Below, piece after piece: positions 16,679-26,025 of a stretch of DNA of 64,000 nucleotides (position 1 is the stretch's first letter; each line of letters begins with the position of its first letter). The notes beneath the pieces are model-generated. The model saw nothing but the letters and a program-made list of their open reading frames with translations, did no database searches and was not told the DNA's origin. The position numbers and the translations under genes are program-made. Source of the stretch: JALSRD01 sp964476595 (GTDB lineage Bacteria; Desulfobacterota; Desulfobacteria; Desulfobacterales; JALSRD01); contig CAYZCL010000090.1 of NCBI GenBank assembly GCA_964476595.1, positions 29,527 through 93,526 on the forward strand, given 5' to 3'.

Positions 16679-18093
16679 ACTGGATGACCTTCAGCCCCGA
16701 GCTTTTCTACGGTCTCGTCATGACGGCGGTGTTCATGGTGCTGTGCCTGGTGCCGGCCAACCCCCGCCGGGACCACGCCACGGCGCTGATCCTGGCCGCC
16801 GTGGGATTGGCCGTCACTATGGGCGCCACGGGGATGCGCGGCGACCTGTTCGTCGACACCTACCGCGTGGACCTGTTCTCGCAGGTCTTCAAGGTCATGC
16901 TGTCGCTGGGCCTGCTGCTGGTGGTGCTGCTGTGCAGCGAGCTTGCGGGCGTGGACGAGAAGCGCCACGCCCTGGTCTACCTGCTGCTGTCGCTGTGCAC
17001 GCTGGCCATGATGATGCTGGTCAGCGCCGTCAACCTGATCACCATCTACGTGGCGCTGGAACTCTCCAGTTACTGCCTGTACGTGCTGGTCTTCCTGCGA
17101 AAGGGACAGGCGCGCAGCGCCCGGACCGCCATCCGCTATTTTCTGATCGGGGCCTCGGCCTCGGCGGTGATGCTCTTCGGACTGGCGCTGATCTACGGCG
17201 CGGCCCGCACCACCAGTGTGGTCGGGCTCTCCGCCGCCCTGCCGCAGTTGATATCCCGGCCGGAGGTGCTCACCGGCCTGCTGCTGGTGTTGGGCGGCTT
17301 CTTCTTCAAGCTGGCTCTGTTCCCCTTCCATTTCTGGGCGCCCGACGTCTACGAGGGAGCCGCCAACCAGGTGGCGGCCTACGTCGCCACGGCCTCCAAG
17401 GCGGCCACGGTGGCCGTGCTCATCCGCGTGGTCGCCATGGCCGGCGACGGCAGCCTCCCGCTGGTGCGCGCCCTGGCCGCGCTGGCCATCGTCTCCATGA
17501 CGGTGGGCAACCTGACGGCCATCGTGCAAAAGGATTTCAAGCGCATGCTGGCCTACTCCACCATCGCCCACGGCGGCTACATCCTGCTGGGCATCCTGAG
17601 CATGAGCCCCGAGGGGTTCAGTGCGGCGGTTTTCTACGCCTTCACCGTGCTGGTGCTCAAGTTCAGCTGTTTCTTCGTGCTGATCAAGGTGGCGGCCGAC
17701 GGCGCCAATCTCTCCATCGACGGCCTGGCCGGTCTGCACCGTCGCAGCCCGCTGCTGGCCATGGTGCTGATGATGGCCCTGTTCGCCCTGGCCGGCATCC
17801 CGCCGACCATCGGCTTTACCGGCAAGCTGTTCATCTTCACGGCCGTCATGGCCAAAGGGCACCTGGTGCTGGTGCTCATCGCCATGTTCAACGTGGTCGT
17901 TTCACTCTACTACTACCTGCTGGCCATCAAGGCGGCCTACCTGACCGAGCCGGCGGACGATCTTCCGGCCATCCGGCTTTCGCCGGGTGAACGCCTCCTG
18001 GCCGGCGCCCTGGTGGCCGTCACGGTGTGTGCCGGCATCTTCCCGGCCCCCCTGCTGGACCTGGCCGAAGCGGCCGTACGGTCGGTGATGTAG
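16672..18093 (+). CDS. nuoN: NADH-quinone oxidoreductase subunit N
   Basis: A 473-residue antiporter-like subunit (ND2 type), last gene of the operon. Hydrophobic throughout, with FHFWAPDVYEGAANQVAAY and TASKAATVAVL carrying the channel Lys, and FKRMLAYSTIAHGGY. With it the operon encodes all fourteen canonical complex I subunits in twelve genes, including the NADH module (E, F, G). The complex is therefore NADH-dependent, unlike the eleven-subunit forms. No clear terminator follows. Confidence 0.95.
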   Translation: MVNWMTFSPELFYGLVMTAVFMVLCLVPANPRRDHATALILAAVGLAVTMGATGMRGDLFVDTYRVDLFSQVFKVMLSLGLLLVVLLCSELAGVDEKRHALVYLLLSLCTLAMMMLVSAVNLITIYVALELSSYCLYVLVFLRKGQARSARTAIRYFLIGASASAVMLFGLALIYGAARTTSVVGLSAALPQLISRPEVLTGLLLVLGGFFFKLALFPFHFWAPDVYEGAANQVAAYVATASKAATVAVLIRVVAMAGDGSLPLVRALAALAIVSMTVGNLTAIVQKDFKRMLAYSTIAHGGYILLGILSMSPEGFSAAVFYAFTVLVLKFSCFFVLIKVAADGANLSIDGLAGLHRRSPLLAMVLMMALFALAGIPPTIGFTGKLFIFTAVMAKGHLVLVLIAMFNVVVSLYYYLLAIKAAYLTEPADDLPAIRLSPGERLLAGALVAVTVCAGIFPAPLLDLAEAAVRSVM

Positions 18094-18214
18094 GCACGGC
18101 ATGTCCGCCGGAGAGGAGGAGTGGCGGCAGGCAGTGGCCGGTTTGGTCGCCGCCGGGGACGAGGCTGGTGCACGCCGACCGTTGCGAATGGGCTTATTCA
18201 CAATTCAAGGTTTG

Positions 18215-18256
18215 ACCCCTATCACCCTATCAACCCCTATCACCCCTATCACCTAT
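18215..18256. repeat. Short tandem repeat, unit ACCCCTATC
   Basis: About four to five units: ACCCCTATC (18215-18223), a one-base-shorter ACCCTATC (18224-18231), ACCCCTATC (18233-18241), ACCCCTATC (18242-18250), then a degenerate ACCTATTTA. It sits between nuoN and the next gene, just upstream of a TTGACA (18264-18269) that could be a -35 element with a weak -10. Confidence 0.8.
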
Positions 18257-18354
18257 TTATAGATTGACAGACGGCCACCTGCATCGATAGATGTGATGGA
18301 CATTGCGGAATGTTCACCTACCGAACAACAGGAAGTAACAAGGAGATTGCACAC

Positions 18355-18963
18355 ATGAACTTCAAACACCATCTGGAAAGAGCCTGGCGCCTGACCATCG
18401 ATAATCTCGTGCCGTTGATCCTGATGACGCTGGTAATGGTGGTGGTCAGTTTCCTGACCCTGGGCATCCTGGCCATGGTGACCCTGGCCGGATACACCAA
18501 ATCCATACTGTTGATGGTGCGTTCCGGGCGTGAACCCAGAATCGGCGACATCTTTTCGGAAATGCGGCTGTTCCTGCCCCTGCTGGGCTACAGCGTCGTC
18601 GTGGTCATCGTCACGAGTATCGGTTTTGCACTGCTCTTCATCCCGGGGATCATCCTGGCCTGCGCCATCGCCTGGGCCAGCCTGTACATGCTTCCGCTGA
18701 TGGTGGACCGGGGCATGGGGGTGGTCGAGGCTTTCAAGGAGAGTTTCCGCATCGTCAGTTCCCGCGAGGACATCATGGACCACATCGTGCTGTTGATCCT
18801 GCTGGTGGGCATCTCGGCGGTGGGCAGCTCGGTGTTCATCGGCTGGCTGTTCACCCAGCCCTTTGCCATGATCCTGCTGATCTCGGCCTACGAGGAGAAA
18901 GTCGCCGGGACGGGGGCCTCACCTGCGCAAGCGGCGCCCCCCTCCACGCCCGGGAAGAATTGA
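18355..18963 (+). CDS. Integral membrane protein of unknown function
   Basis: A 202-residue protein with four or five hydrophobic segments (about residues 18-45, 75-120, 140-165) separated by short polar loops, and a Pro/Ala-rich C-terminal tail of about 20 residues. The Gly-rich hydrophobic pattern resembles small bacterial membrane families with DUF-type names, but I do not recognise the family and assign no function. ATG 18355 has AAGGAG ten bases upstream. The gene is separated from nuoN by 261 bases with its own possible promoter and ends in a strong terminator, so it is probably monocistronic. Confidence 0.75.
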   Translation: MNFKHHLERAWRLTIDNLVPLILMTLVMVVVSFLTLGILAMVTLAGYTKSILLMVRSGREPRIGDIFSEMRLFLPLLGYSVVVVIVTSIGFALLFIPGIILACAIAWASLYMLPLMVDRGMGVVEAFKESFRIVSSREDIMDHIVLLILLVGISAVGSSVFIGWLFTQPFAMILLISAYEEKVAGTGASPAQAAPPSTPGKN

Positions 18964-19007
18964 AGTCCAGGCGAGAAACTTCCGCCTGCAAACCGGTTTG
19001 TGATCGG

Positions 19008-19049
19008 CACCGGGCGTCGAACGACTCTCGTCGACGCCCGGTGTTTTTT
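19008..19049 (+). terminator. Rho-independent terminator
   Basis: A perfect 13-bp stem, CACCGGGCGTCGA (19008-19020) with TCGACGCCCGGTG (19031-19043), a ten-base loop and six T residues (19044-19049). It ends the membrane-protein gene on the plus strand and lies between two convergent genes. There is no T-run on the other strand. Confidence 0.92.
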
Positions 19050-19062
19050 ACATGAGCCGGCT

Positions 19063-19899
19063 TCAGCCTTCCAGCACGGCGCCCACGGTGCCGAAGAAAA
19101 AGCGCGGCCCCAGTCTGGCATGCAGCAGCGAGGCCTTCTCCAGGCCCGTGCAGTGGGACACGCCCAGGCGTTCGATCTGGAACCGGTCGATGACCTTGAC
19201 CGTTTCGTCGAACTGCTCGTCGCTGGAGAATCCCAGGTGGGTCCCGCCGATGACGGCGACGATACGGTCGCGTTTGAGCTGATCGATGGCGTAGTTGAGG
19301 ATGTTGATCATGCCGGCGTGGGCGCAGCCCAGCACGATCACCAGCCCCCGGTCGGTGTCGACGATCATGGACAGGTCGTCGTGCAGCGGGTCGGGCTGGA
19401 TCTTGCGCCCGTCATCGGTGATCATGGTCATGTTGGGATCACCCTTTTCAAAGGCGCTCTCGCGCGGCACCTCGCCGGTCAGATACACGCCGGGCCCGAC
19501 TTCCACCATTTCCGTGCCCAGTTTGAAACGGGCCCCCAGCGACTCCAGGTACCCCCGCCGAAAGGGGATGCCGATGTCGCGGGTGACGTCCCCCTTGGTC
19601 CAGATGCGCCGGGCGAACATCCCGGTGTGGCCGTAGACGTCCACCGGCCCCCGGTGTTTCAGCACCGCCGGCAGTCCGCCGGTGTGATCGTAGTGGCCGT
19701 GGCTGATCATGACGGCCCCGATGGTGCGCAGGTCCTTTTTGAGGGCCATCGAATTCTGAATGACGCCGTAGCCCTGGCCGGTGTCGAACAGGTAGTTGCC
19801 GGCATCCGTCTCCACGAAACAGGCGAAACCGTGCTCTCCGATGACATCGAAGGGCACGCCAACCGAATTCTCACACAGGATGGTCAATCGCGCTTTCAT
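19063..19899 (-). CDS. MBL-fold metallohydrolase, MptE/dihydropterin-phosphate-synthase-like
   Basis: A 278-residue metallo-beta-lactamase-fold protein. Metal ligands are visible in order: SHGHYDHTGG (the HxHxDH motif), a His in the GCAHAGMINIL segment and GGTHLGF near the C-terminus. This layout, with GCAHAG in place of the third ligand motif, is typical of the family annotated as 7,8-dihydropterin-6-yl-methyl-4-(beta-D-ribofuranosyl)aminobenzene 5'-phosphate synthase, known from archaeal methanopterin synthesis but widespread in bacteria with unknown substrates. A GAGGAGG ribosome-binding site precedes the ATG at 19899. It stands alone, convergent with the preceding gene. The substrate cannot be told from the sequence. 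Confidence 0.85.
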   Translation of the reverse strand: MKARLTILCENSVGVPFDVIGEHGFACFVETDAGNYLFDTGQGYGVIQNSMALKKDLRTIGAVMISHGHYDHTGGLPAVLKHRGPVDVYGHTGMFARRIWTKGDVTRDIGIPFRRGYLESLGARFKLGTEMVEVGPGVYLTGEVPRESAFEKGDPNMTMITDDGRKIQPDPLHDDLSMIVDTDRGLVIVLGCAHAGMINILNYAIDQLKRDRIVAVIGGTHLGFSSDEQFDETVKVIDRFQIERLGVSHCTGLEKASLLHARLGPRFFFGTVGAVLEG

Positions 19900-20344
19900 A
19901 CCCGTCCTCCTCTCTGCCGAGGCATTCCACCCCCGCTCCCACGGGGTTTATCTTAGCCCCCGACCCGGCAGGAATCAAGCCTCTTATGCTCCGTTTCTTT
20001 CTCACCCCCCGCCGCACGCGCAGGCCGGCCCCCCCACGACCGGAAAACCAGATCAACGCGGGTAGCATAATCCACAGGGGCGGTCCAGCGGCGTCTACGC
20101 TTCGTGAGCCTCGGCAGGGACGCACCGGCCGGGAAACGTAAATTTCTTGACAAGATGAGCGGCTTCATCTACCACTTTGTTTCCGGTGAAAACATATCTT
20201 CCATGTCAATCCTCGGGTTTCCGCCTGCCTGCATCGTGAACAATCGGGAAGCAGCGAAATCGCGTACCCTACCCGCTCCCTGCCGGGCCGCTACCAAGAC
20301 GTGCCGTGGAGGGATCGCAAACCCATGAACAAGGACCGCACGCC
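19900..20344. other. Divergent intergenic region between MBL hydrolase and lyase genes
   Basis: 445 bases without a supported gene. On the plus strand TTGACA (20147-20152) followed 17 bases later by TACCAC gives only a weak promoter candidate for the downstream lyase. A seven-codon ORF (start ATG 20325) ends across the start of the lyase and is probably chance. Nothing else stands out. Confidence 0.5.
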
Positions 20345-21280
20345 ATGACGGCACCCAGAAGATCGATTCTCTCGGTTCCCGGGCACCGCCCCGGAATGCA
20401 CCAAAAGGCCAGCCAAAGCACGGCTGACGTAGTCATGCTGGACCTGGAGGACAGCGTACCGCTGGACGCCAAACCGGTCGCCCGGAAAAGGGTCGTCGAG
20501 GCCCTCAACAATCTGGATTGGGGGGAAAAAACGGTCACGGTGCGTATTAACGGCTTTGACACCCCTTTCGGTTTCCGGGACTTGCTGGAAGTAGTCCAAA
20601 AGGCCGGCGGGGCTCTTTCTTCCGTGGTGATCCCCAAGGTAGACGATCCGGCGGACATCCACTGCGCCAGCCGCCTGCTGGACGGTATCGAGATGGAGTA
20701 CGGCGGCGGCACACCCACTGACATCGAGGCCACCATCGAATCGGCCCGTGGCATGCAGAACATCGCCGCCATCGCCGCCGCCAGCCCGCGCCTGGTTAGC
20801 CTCGTTTTCGGGATCGCCGACTACTCGGCCTCCATCGGCGCCCGGCTGGTGTCCATCTCGGGCCACGGCGAGGCCGAAGAGCAGATTTACCCCGGCCATC
20901 GCTGGAATTTCGCCCTCGGCCGCCTGGTGATGGCGGCCAAAGCCCGCGACCTGCTGGCCATCGACGCCCCTTACGGCAATTTCCGGGATCCTGACGGCCT
21001 GGAGCGGGCCGCCTCCATCTCCTGCGCTCTGGGTTGCGACGGGAAATGGGCCATCCATCCCGACCAGATCGAAACCATCAACCGGGTGTTCTCACCGTCC
21101 GCCCAAGAGATCGCCCGGGCCCGGAAAATCCTGAACGCCTGGGAGACCGCCCGAGAGCAGGGTCTGGGCGCGGCGGCCGTGGACGGCCGCATGATTGACC
21201 AGGCCACCGTGCGCATGGCACAACGCTTATGGAACCAAGCCCTGCAGATGGGGCTTGCCCAACCGGTCTTAAAATCGTGA
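20345..21280 (+). CDS. HpcH/HpaI aldolase / citrate lyase beta (CitE)-like CoA-ester lyase
   Basis: A 311-residue TIM-barrel lyase of the CitE/malyl-CoA lyase group, Mg-dependent, cleaving or forming a C-C bond in a CoA thioester. The family start RRSILSVPGHRPGM, the segment VVMLDLEDSVP with the metal-site acidic residue, the Arg in VRINGFDTPFG, IEATIESARG and the late GKWAIHPDQIE segment are all present. A stand-alone CitE-like gene without the citF and citD partners argues against citrate lyase. Malyl-CoA, citramalyl-CoA or similar is more likely. AAGGA lies eight bases before ATG 20345. The M16 peptidase follows 28 bases later, possibly co-transcribed but with no obvious link. Confidence 0.85.
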   Translation: MTAPRRSILSVPGHRPGMHQKASQSTADVVMLDLEDSVPLDAKPVARKRVVEALNNLDWGEKTVTVRINGFDTPFGFRDLLEVVQKAGGALSSVVIPKVDDPADIHCASRLLDGIEMEYGGGTPTDIEATIESARGMQNIAAIAAASPRLVSLVFGIADYSASIGARLVSISGHGEAEEQIYPGHRWNFALGRLVMAAKARDLLAIDAPYGNFRDPDGLERAASISCALGCDGKWAIHPDQIETINRVFSPSAQEIARARKILNAWETAREQGLGAAAVDGRMIDQATVRMAQRLWNQALQMGLAQPVLKS

Positions 21281-21308
21281 ACCTACCGCCAACCATAAGG
21301 TGTGATCG

Positions 21309-24300
21309 ATGAAAATTGTCATCCGCATCGTCATGACGACACTGTTGTTGGCTATCGGGGCCGTTTCTCCGGCCGCAGCGGCCGCTTCCGGCGTCAACAT
21401 CGACGTAGAGCGCTTCACCCTGGAAAACGGCATGCAGTTCCTGGTGGTCGAAAGACACGCCAGCCCCCAGGTGGCCTGCCGCATCGCCATACGGGCGGGA
21501 TCGGCCCTGGAGGACACCGGCAAGACCGGTATCGCCCACATGCTCGAGCACATGATGTTCAAGGGGACCAAGAACTTCGGCACCCTGGACTACCGCAAGG
21601 ACGAGAAACTGCAGCAGCAGATCGAAGCGGCCTACCAGGTGATCTTGGCCGAGAAGGACAAGCGCCACCCCGACCGGAAGATCATCGACCAGAAACTGGC
21701 CGAAATGGCCGAGCTGCGCCGGCAGGTGCAGGCCATCTACGTGCCCCAGGCCTTCTCGGCGCAGCTGGGCAAAAACGGCGCCGTGAACATCAACGCCTTC
21801 ACCACCAAGGACCAAACCCAGTACATGGCCTCCGTGCCCTCGGACATGCTCGAGCAGTGGTTCTCCATCATCAGCGAGCAGCTGTTCGAGCCCTCCTGGA
21901 GAGAATTCTACGTGGAGCGCGAAGTGGTGCAGCGCGAGTGGGCCTTCCGCTACGTGAACAATCCCGGCGGGGCAGCCTGGCTGGACCTGAACGCCACGGC
22001 CTACAACGCCCACCCCTACCGCAACCCGACCATCGGCTGGCCGTCGGACATGGCCCGTTTCTCCACCACCGACGCCATCGCCTTCCACAAGCGCTACTAC
22101 AACCCCACCGACGCGGTATGCGTCCTGGTGGGGGACGTCACCGTGGCCGAGGTCAAACGGCTGGCGGAGATCTACTTTCCCCGCTACCCGACCGGCAAAC
22201 GCGCCCCGGAGAGGGTGACCGACGAACCCGTTCAGCAGGGGCCGCGGCGCAGCGTGCGCTACCTGCCCGGGGCCCGCACGCCCCTGGTGCGCATGGGGTA
22301 CCACGGCGCCCCCATGGGCAGCCGCGAATTCTACGCCCTGGACGTGGCCACCATGCTGCTGTCGTCTGGCCGCAGCGCCCGAATCACCCAGGACATCGTC
22401 GAGAAGGGGCTGGCCGTGTCGGCCTGGGCCGGCAATCCCGACAACCGCTACGGCACCCTGTTCATCATGGGCGGAACCCCCAACGAGCCGCCGGGAATCC
22501 AGCCGGCAAAGGGCGACGAAGCCGCCCGGCGGAAGGCCTATGTCGACGCCTGCCGGCAACTGGAAAATCTTCTGGCCGACCAGGTAAAACGCCTGCAAAC
22601 CGACCTGGCCAGTGCCGGAGAGCTGGCGCGCGTCAAAAAACTCAACCGGCGGGATTTTCTCGACCGGCTGCGCGACAACGGTTCCCTGGCCCAGAGCCTG
22701 GCCACCCTGGAAGTCCAAATCGGCTGGCACTACCTGCTCGACTACCTGCAGCAGATCGACAAGGTCACCGCCGAAGAGGTGCGTGAAGCCGCGCGCAAGT
22801 ACCTGCGCCCCGACAACCTGACCAGCGTCTACGTGATCCCCGGCGGCAGGCCGGCCCACCCGCCCCAGCAGTACTCGGAGATCCGCAACGTGGGCGGCGC
22901 GGCCGCGGCAAGCCTCAAGAAGCCGGCGTCGCTGGAGAACCACTCCATCTACCCGACGCCCAAGGGCTGGAAACACCCCCTGTCCTTCGAACGCCATCCC
23001 AAGCGCATCAAGTATCCCCCCGCGGCCCGCTGGAAGTCCGGTGAGACCACCGTGTTTTTCCTGCCCGACCACGAATTGCCGCTGGTGGAGCTGACGCTGC
23101 TGGTCAAGGCCGGCAGCGTGGACGTGCCGGACGACAAGGCCGGCCTGGCGGCACTGCTCAACCAGTGCCTGATCCGGGGCGGCACCGCCGAACACGACCC
23201 GCGGGCCATGGCCCTGGTGCTGGACGACAACGCCATCCGCATGTCCGTGGATGTCGGACAGGAAGCCACCCGCATCCGGCTGTCGGTGCTCAAGGGCGAC
23301 TGGCAAAAGGGGCTGTCGCTGCTCGCGGAGGTGCTCACCGCGCCGGCCTTCGACGCCGGCATCCTGAAGGTCGCCAAGTCCCAGGAAATCACGGCGCTCC
23401 GGCGCCAGGGGGGCAATGCCCAGTCCGTGGCCTTTCGCGAACTGATGATCCGCCATTTCAAGGGGCACGTCTACGGCCGCGACCCCCTGGCCGCGCTGCA
23501 GACCATCCCCGGGCTCACCCGGCAGGACCTCTCCGATTTCGTCCGCCGCTACCTGGTGCCGGCCAACATGGTGGCCGCCGTGGCCGGCGACATGGACGAG
23601 GCCGACGTGCGCAGCAGCCTGGACGCCTTTTTCAAGGGACTCCCGGACACCCCGGCGCCGGGTCGCGACCTGCCGCTGCCGCCTGCCACGCCGCCGGTGC
23701 TGACGGTCGTCGACAAACCGGGCCAGGTACAGTCCCAGGTGTTCATGGCGCTGCCCGGCCTGCGCCGCACCCAGCCCGGCTACTGGCAGAACAGCCTGCT
23801 GATGAATATCTTCGGCGGCACCGACTCCCTGATGTACACGCGCCTGCGCGACGACCTGGGCCTGGTGTACTCGGCCTGGTTCACCCAGACCTACAAGTGG
23901 AAGGCCGGCCTGCTGGTGGGCTACATCGGCTGCAAGGCCGACAAGACCGCCCTGGCCATCGCCGAGACCCTCAAGATCATGCGCGGCCTGCGTCGCGAGG
24001 TCCCCGAGCAGCAGTTCCGGCAGAAACGCCTGGACGCGCTCAACAGCTTCGTCTTCAACGTGGACACGCCCCAGGACCTGGTGGTGACCTACGGAAGCTA
24101 TTTCCTGCGCAAGGAACCGCTGGACACCCTTGAGCGCATCCAGACGGCCTTTCTCGATGCCACGCCCGAGACGCTCAAACAGCTGGCCGACCGGCTGTTG
24201 GACCCGGGAAAGGTGCAGGTCGTGGTGGTCACCGACCTGGGCACCCCGGTGGCCGGTCAGGAGAACGGCGCCACCGTGGGCGATGCACTGCGTCAACTGG

Positions 24301-24344
24301 CCCAACGCGAGGGATTGCCTTTTGACGAGGCGCCTTTGCGCTGA
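21309..24344 (+). CDS. M16 family zinc metallopeptidase with two M16 modules, exported
   Basis: A 1011-residue pitrilysin-type protease. Residues 1-28 form a signal peptide (hydrophobic core TTLLLAIGAVS, then PAAAAAS), so the enzyme acts in the periplasm or beyond. The inverted zinc motif HxxEH is intact in HMLEHMMFKGT, with the third ligand Glu expected in VEREVVQREW, about 75-130 residues later. The first half carries the active module, followed by a middle domain. The second half (from about residue 540) is a second M16 fold without HxxEH, which normally helps enclose the substrate. Family members degrade peptides or process exported proteins. ATG 21309 follows AAGG. Length and arrangement are normal. 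Confidence 0.92.
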   Translation: MKIVIRIVMTTLLLAIGAVSPAAAAASGVNIDVERFTLENGMQFLVVERHASPQVACRIAIRAGSALEDTGKTGIAHMLEHMMFKGTKNFGTLDYRKDEKLQQQIEAAYQVILAEKDKRHPDRKIIDQKLAEMAELRRQVQAIYVPQAFSAQLGKNGAVNINAFTTKDQTQYMASVPSDMLEQWFSIISEQLFEPSWREFYVEREVVQREWAFRYVNNPGGAAWLDLNATAYNAHPYRNPTIGWPSDMARFSTTDAIAFHKRYYNPTDAVCVLVGDVTVAEVKRLAEIYFPRYPTGKRAPERVTDEPVQQGPRRSVRYLPGARTPLVRMGYHGAPMGSREFYALDVATMLLSSGRSARITQDIVEKGLAVSAWAGNPDNRYGTLFIMGGTPNEPPGIQPAKGDEAARRKAYVDACRQLENLLADQVKRLQTDLASAGELARVKKLNRRDFLDRLRDNGSLAQSLATLEVQIGWHYLLDYLQQIDKVTAEEVREAARKYLRPDNLTSVYVIPGGRPAHPPQQYSEIRNVGGAAAASLKKPASLENHSIYPTPKGWKHPLSFERHPKRIKYPPAARWKSGETTVFFLPDHELPLVELTLLVKAGSVDVPDDKAGLAALLNQCLIRGGTAEHDPRAMALVLDDNAIRMSVDVGQEATRIRLSVLKGDWQKGLSLLAEVLTAPAFDAGILKVAKSQEITALRRQGGNAQSVAFRELMIRHFKGHVYGRDPLAALQTIPGLTRQDLSDFVRRYLVPANMVAAVAGDMDEADVRSSLDAFFKGLPDTPAPGRDLPLPPATPPVLTVVDKPGQVQSQVFMALPGLRRTQPGYWQNSLLMNIFGGTDSLMYTRLRDDLGLVYSAWFTQTYKWKAGLLVGYIGCKADKTALAIAETLKIMRGLRREVPEQQFRQKRLDALNSFVFNVDTPQDLVVTYGSYFLRKEPLDTLERIQTAFLDATPETLKQLADRLLDPGKVQVVVVTDLGTPVAGQENGATVGDALRQLAQREGLPFDEAPLR

Positions 24345-24414
24345 TGCCGATGGGACGGCGGCGGGCGCGGGCCTCCCCCGGTGCGCCGGCCACCGCCGAA
24401 GCCGTGGAATTTGC

Positions 24415-24441
24415 GACCCGCGTGCCCTGCAGGCGCGGGTC
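24415..24441. promoter_or_regulatory. Stem-loop in the gap upstream of the tandem solute-binding gene
   Basis: A perfect eight-base-pair stem, GACCCGCG (24415-24422) and CGCGGGTC (24434-24441), with an eleven-base loop. No T-run follows, so a processing or attenuation role is as likely as termination. The surrounding 229-base gap holds no supported gene. Confidence 0.4.
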
Positions 24442-24573
24442 ATCGCTGCGCCGGTGGTGCCTGCCCGACGGCGAGGTGCGGAAAATCATGCGCCGTTCCG
24501 CCGACGACGTCGTCTCCCCGGACGAGAACGGCACCCGGGCCGGATCGATTCCCGTAATCATCAGGAGATCTTC

Positions 24574-26025
24574 ATGCCACGTGTCATACTGATCGTCCTT
24601 CTGCTGGGATGCCTGTCATGGCCACACGCGGCGCCGGCGGCCCGACTGAAGATCCTGACCGAAGACAACCCGCCGCTCAGCTTCGAAAAGGACGGCCGAG
24701 CCGAGGGGTTCTCGGTGCAGGTCGTTCGCGAGATCCTCGCGCGCCTGGGCTGCCGCGCCCCCATCCGAATCACGCCGTGGGCCCGGGGGATGCAGATGCT
24801 CGACACGCAGCCCAACGTGGCCCTTTTCTCCACGGCGCGCACGCCCGAGCGCGAATCCCGCTACCAGTGGGTGGGCCCCCTGTGCATCATGCACTGGGGA
24901 TTCTTCGTGCGGTCCGACTCGACCCTCAGGATCGAGAGCCTGGACGATGCCCGCAAGGCGAGGGCCATCGCCACCTACCACAACGACGCCAAGGAGCGCT
25001 ACCTCAAGCGCAGGGGGTTCACCAACCTGCAAAGCGCCAACTCGCCCGGCAGCAACCTGAAGAAACTGCTGTCGGGCCGCGTGGACCTGTGGCTGCACCC
25101 CACCATCGGGGTCTCCCTGCTGGCCCGCCGCCTGGGCGTCGATCCCGGCAGGCTGCGCATGGTGCTGCCGGTGGCCTCCGTCGACCTGTACATCGCCTTC
25201 TCCCGCGAAACGCCGCCCGGTGAGGTGCAGCGCTGGCAGAACACCCTGGATGAAATCAAAAGGGACGGCACTTTCACCGCCATCGCCGCCCGCTGGCTGC
25301 CGCCGGAGAATTACCCGCCCGACATCCGGCCGCAAAACACCGCGCTGACCATCTACACGGAAAACCTGCCGCCGGCCAACTACGTGGAAAACGGGGAACT
25401 CAAGGGCTTCGCCGTGGACGTGGTGCGGGGGATCCAGCGGCGCCTGAAACGCACCGACCCCATCCGGACGGTGCCCTGGGCGCGCGGCTACCACCTGGCC
25501 CTGACACGGCCCGATACGGCCCTGTTTTCCACCACCCGCCTGCCCCAGCGCGAAGCCTTGTTCAAGTGGGCCGGTCCCCTTTACCGCCAGCAGTGGGGAT
25601 TTTACGCCAGGAAGGGCAGCGGGATCCGCATCGGCTCCCTGGAGGATGCCAAACACATCGACCGCATCGGCACTTACCGCAACGACGCCAAGGAGCAGTT
25701 TCTGCAATCCCTGGGCTTCCGGAACCTGGTCAATAGCAACAACAACATCAACAACGTGAAACACCTCATGAAAGGCAACATCGACCTGTGGGTGAGTTCC
25801 GATTTCAACGTGCCGTACATCGCGCGCCAGGCCGGGGTCGACCCGGACGACATCGTGCGGGTGTACCCCTTTCACCAGGTGGAAAACTACATCGCCTTTT
25901 CCCGCCGGACGTCCGATGAAGTCGTGGCGGCCTGGCAGCGGGCCCTGGACGACATGAAGAAAGACGGCGACTACGACCGCCTGCGCAGGAAGTGGCGGCT
26001 GGCGGTGGAAAAGCGAAATCCATGA
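24574..26025 (+). CDS. Exported protein with two tandem solute-binding (SBP_bac_3-type) domains
   Basis: A 483-residue protein with a signal peptide (about residues 1-21, hydrophobic core VILIVLLLGCLSW). Two homologous extracytoplasmic solute-binding domains follow head to tail. The repeat is plain from paired motifs: LTEDNPPLSFEKDG and YTENLPPANYVENGE at the start of each, ITPWARGMQ and TVPWARGYH, ALFSTARTPERE and ALFSTTRLPQRE, ATYHNDAKERYL and TYRNDAKEQFL, LYIAFSRETP and NYIAFSRRTS. There is no permease or ATPase nearby. The stop overlaps the start of the following membrane kinase as ATGA, so it more likely serves as a periplasmic sensor for that kinase than as a transport protein. The ligand is unknown; polar amino acids are the usual family ligands. 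Confidence 0.85.
   Translation: MPRVILIVLLLGCLSWPHAAPAARLKILTEDNPPLSFEKDGRAEGFSVQVVREILARLGCRAPIRITPWARGMQMLDTQPNVALFSTARTPERESRYQWVGPLCIMHWGFFVRSDSTLRIESLDDARKARAIATYHNDAKERYLKRRGFTNLQSANSPGSNLKKLLSGRVDLWLHPTIGVSLLARRLGVDPGRLRMVLPVASVDLYIAFSRETPPGEVQRWQNTLDEIKRDGTFTAIAARWLPPENYPPDIRPQNTALTIYTENLPPANYVENGELKGFAVDVVRGIQRRLKRTDPIRTVPWARGYHLALTRPDTALFSTTRLPQREALFKWAGPLYRQQWGFYARKGSGIRIGSLEDAKHIDRIGTYRNDAKEQFLQSLGFRNLVNSNNNINNVKHLMKGNIDLWVSSDFNVPYIARQAGVDPDDIVRVYPFHQVENYIAFSRRTSDEVVAAWQRALDDMKKDGDYDRLRRKWRLAVEKRNP

Noticed and set aside
20325..20348. Seven-codon ORF overlapping the start of the CitE-like gene
   Set aside because: Could be read as a leader peptide, but it has no attenuator structure or codon bias and is likely chance.
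21078..24443. 1121-codon minus-strand open frame across the M16 peptidase
   Set aside because: The plus strand encodes a full M16 peptidase with signal peptide and HxxEH. The antisense frame has no recognisable motifs or start signal.
24344..24592. 82-codon plus-strand frame whose ATG overlaps the peptidase stop
   Set aside because: Arg/Ala/Pro-rich composition typical of GC-rich non-coding DNA, no ribosome-binding site, and it runs into the start of the solute-binding gene. The region holds a stem-loop.
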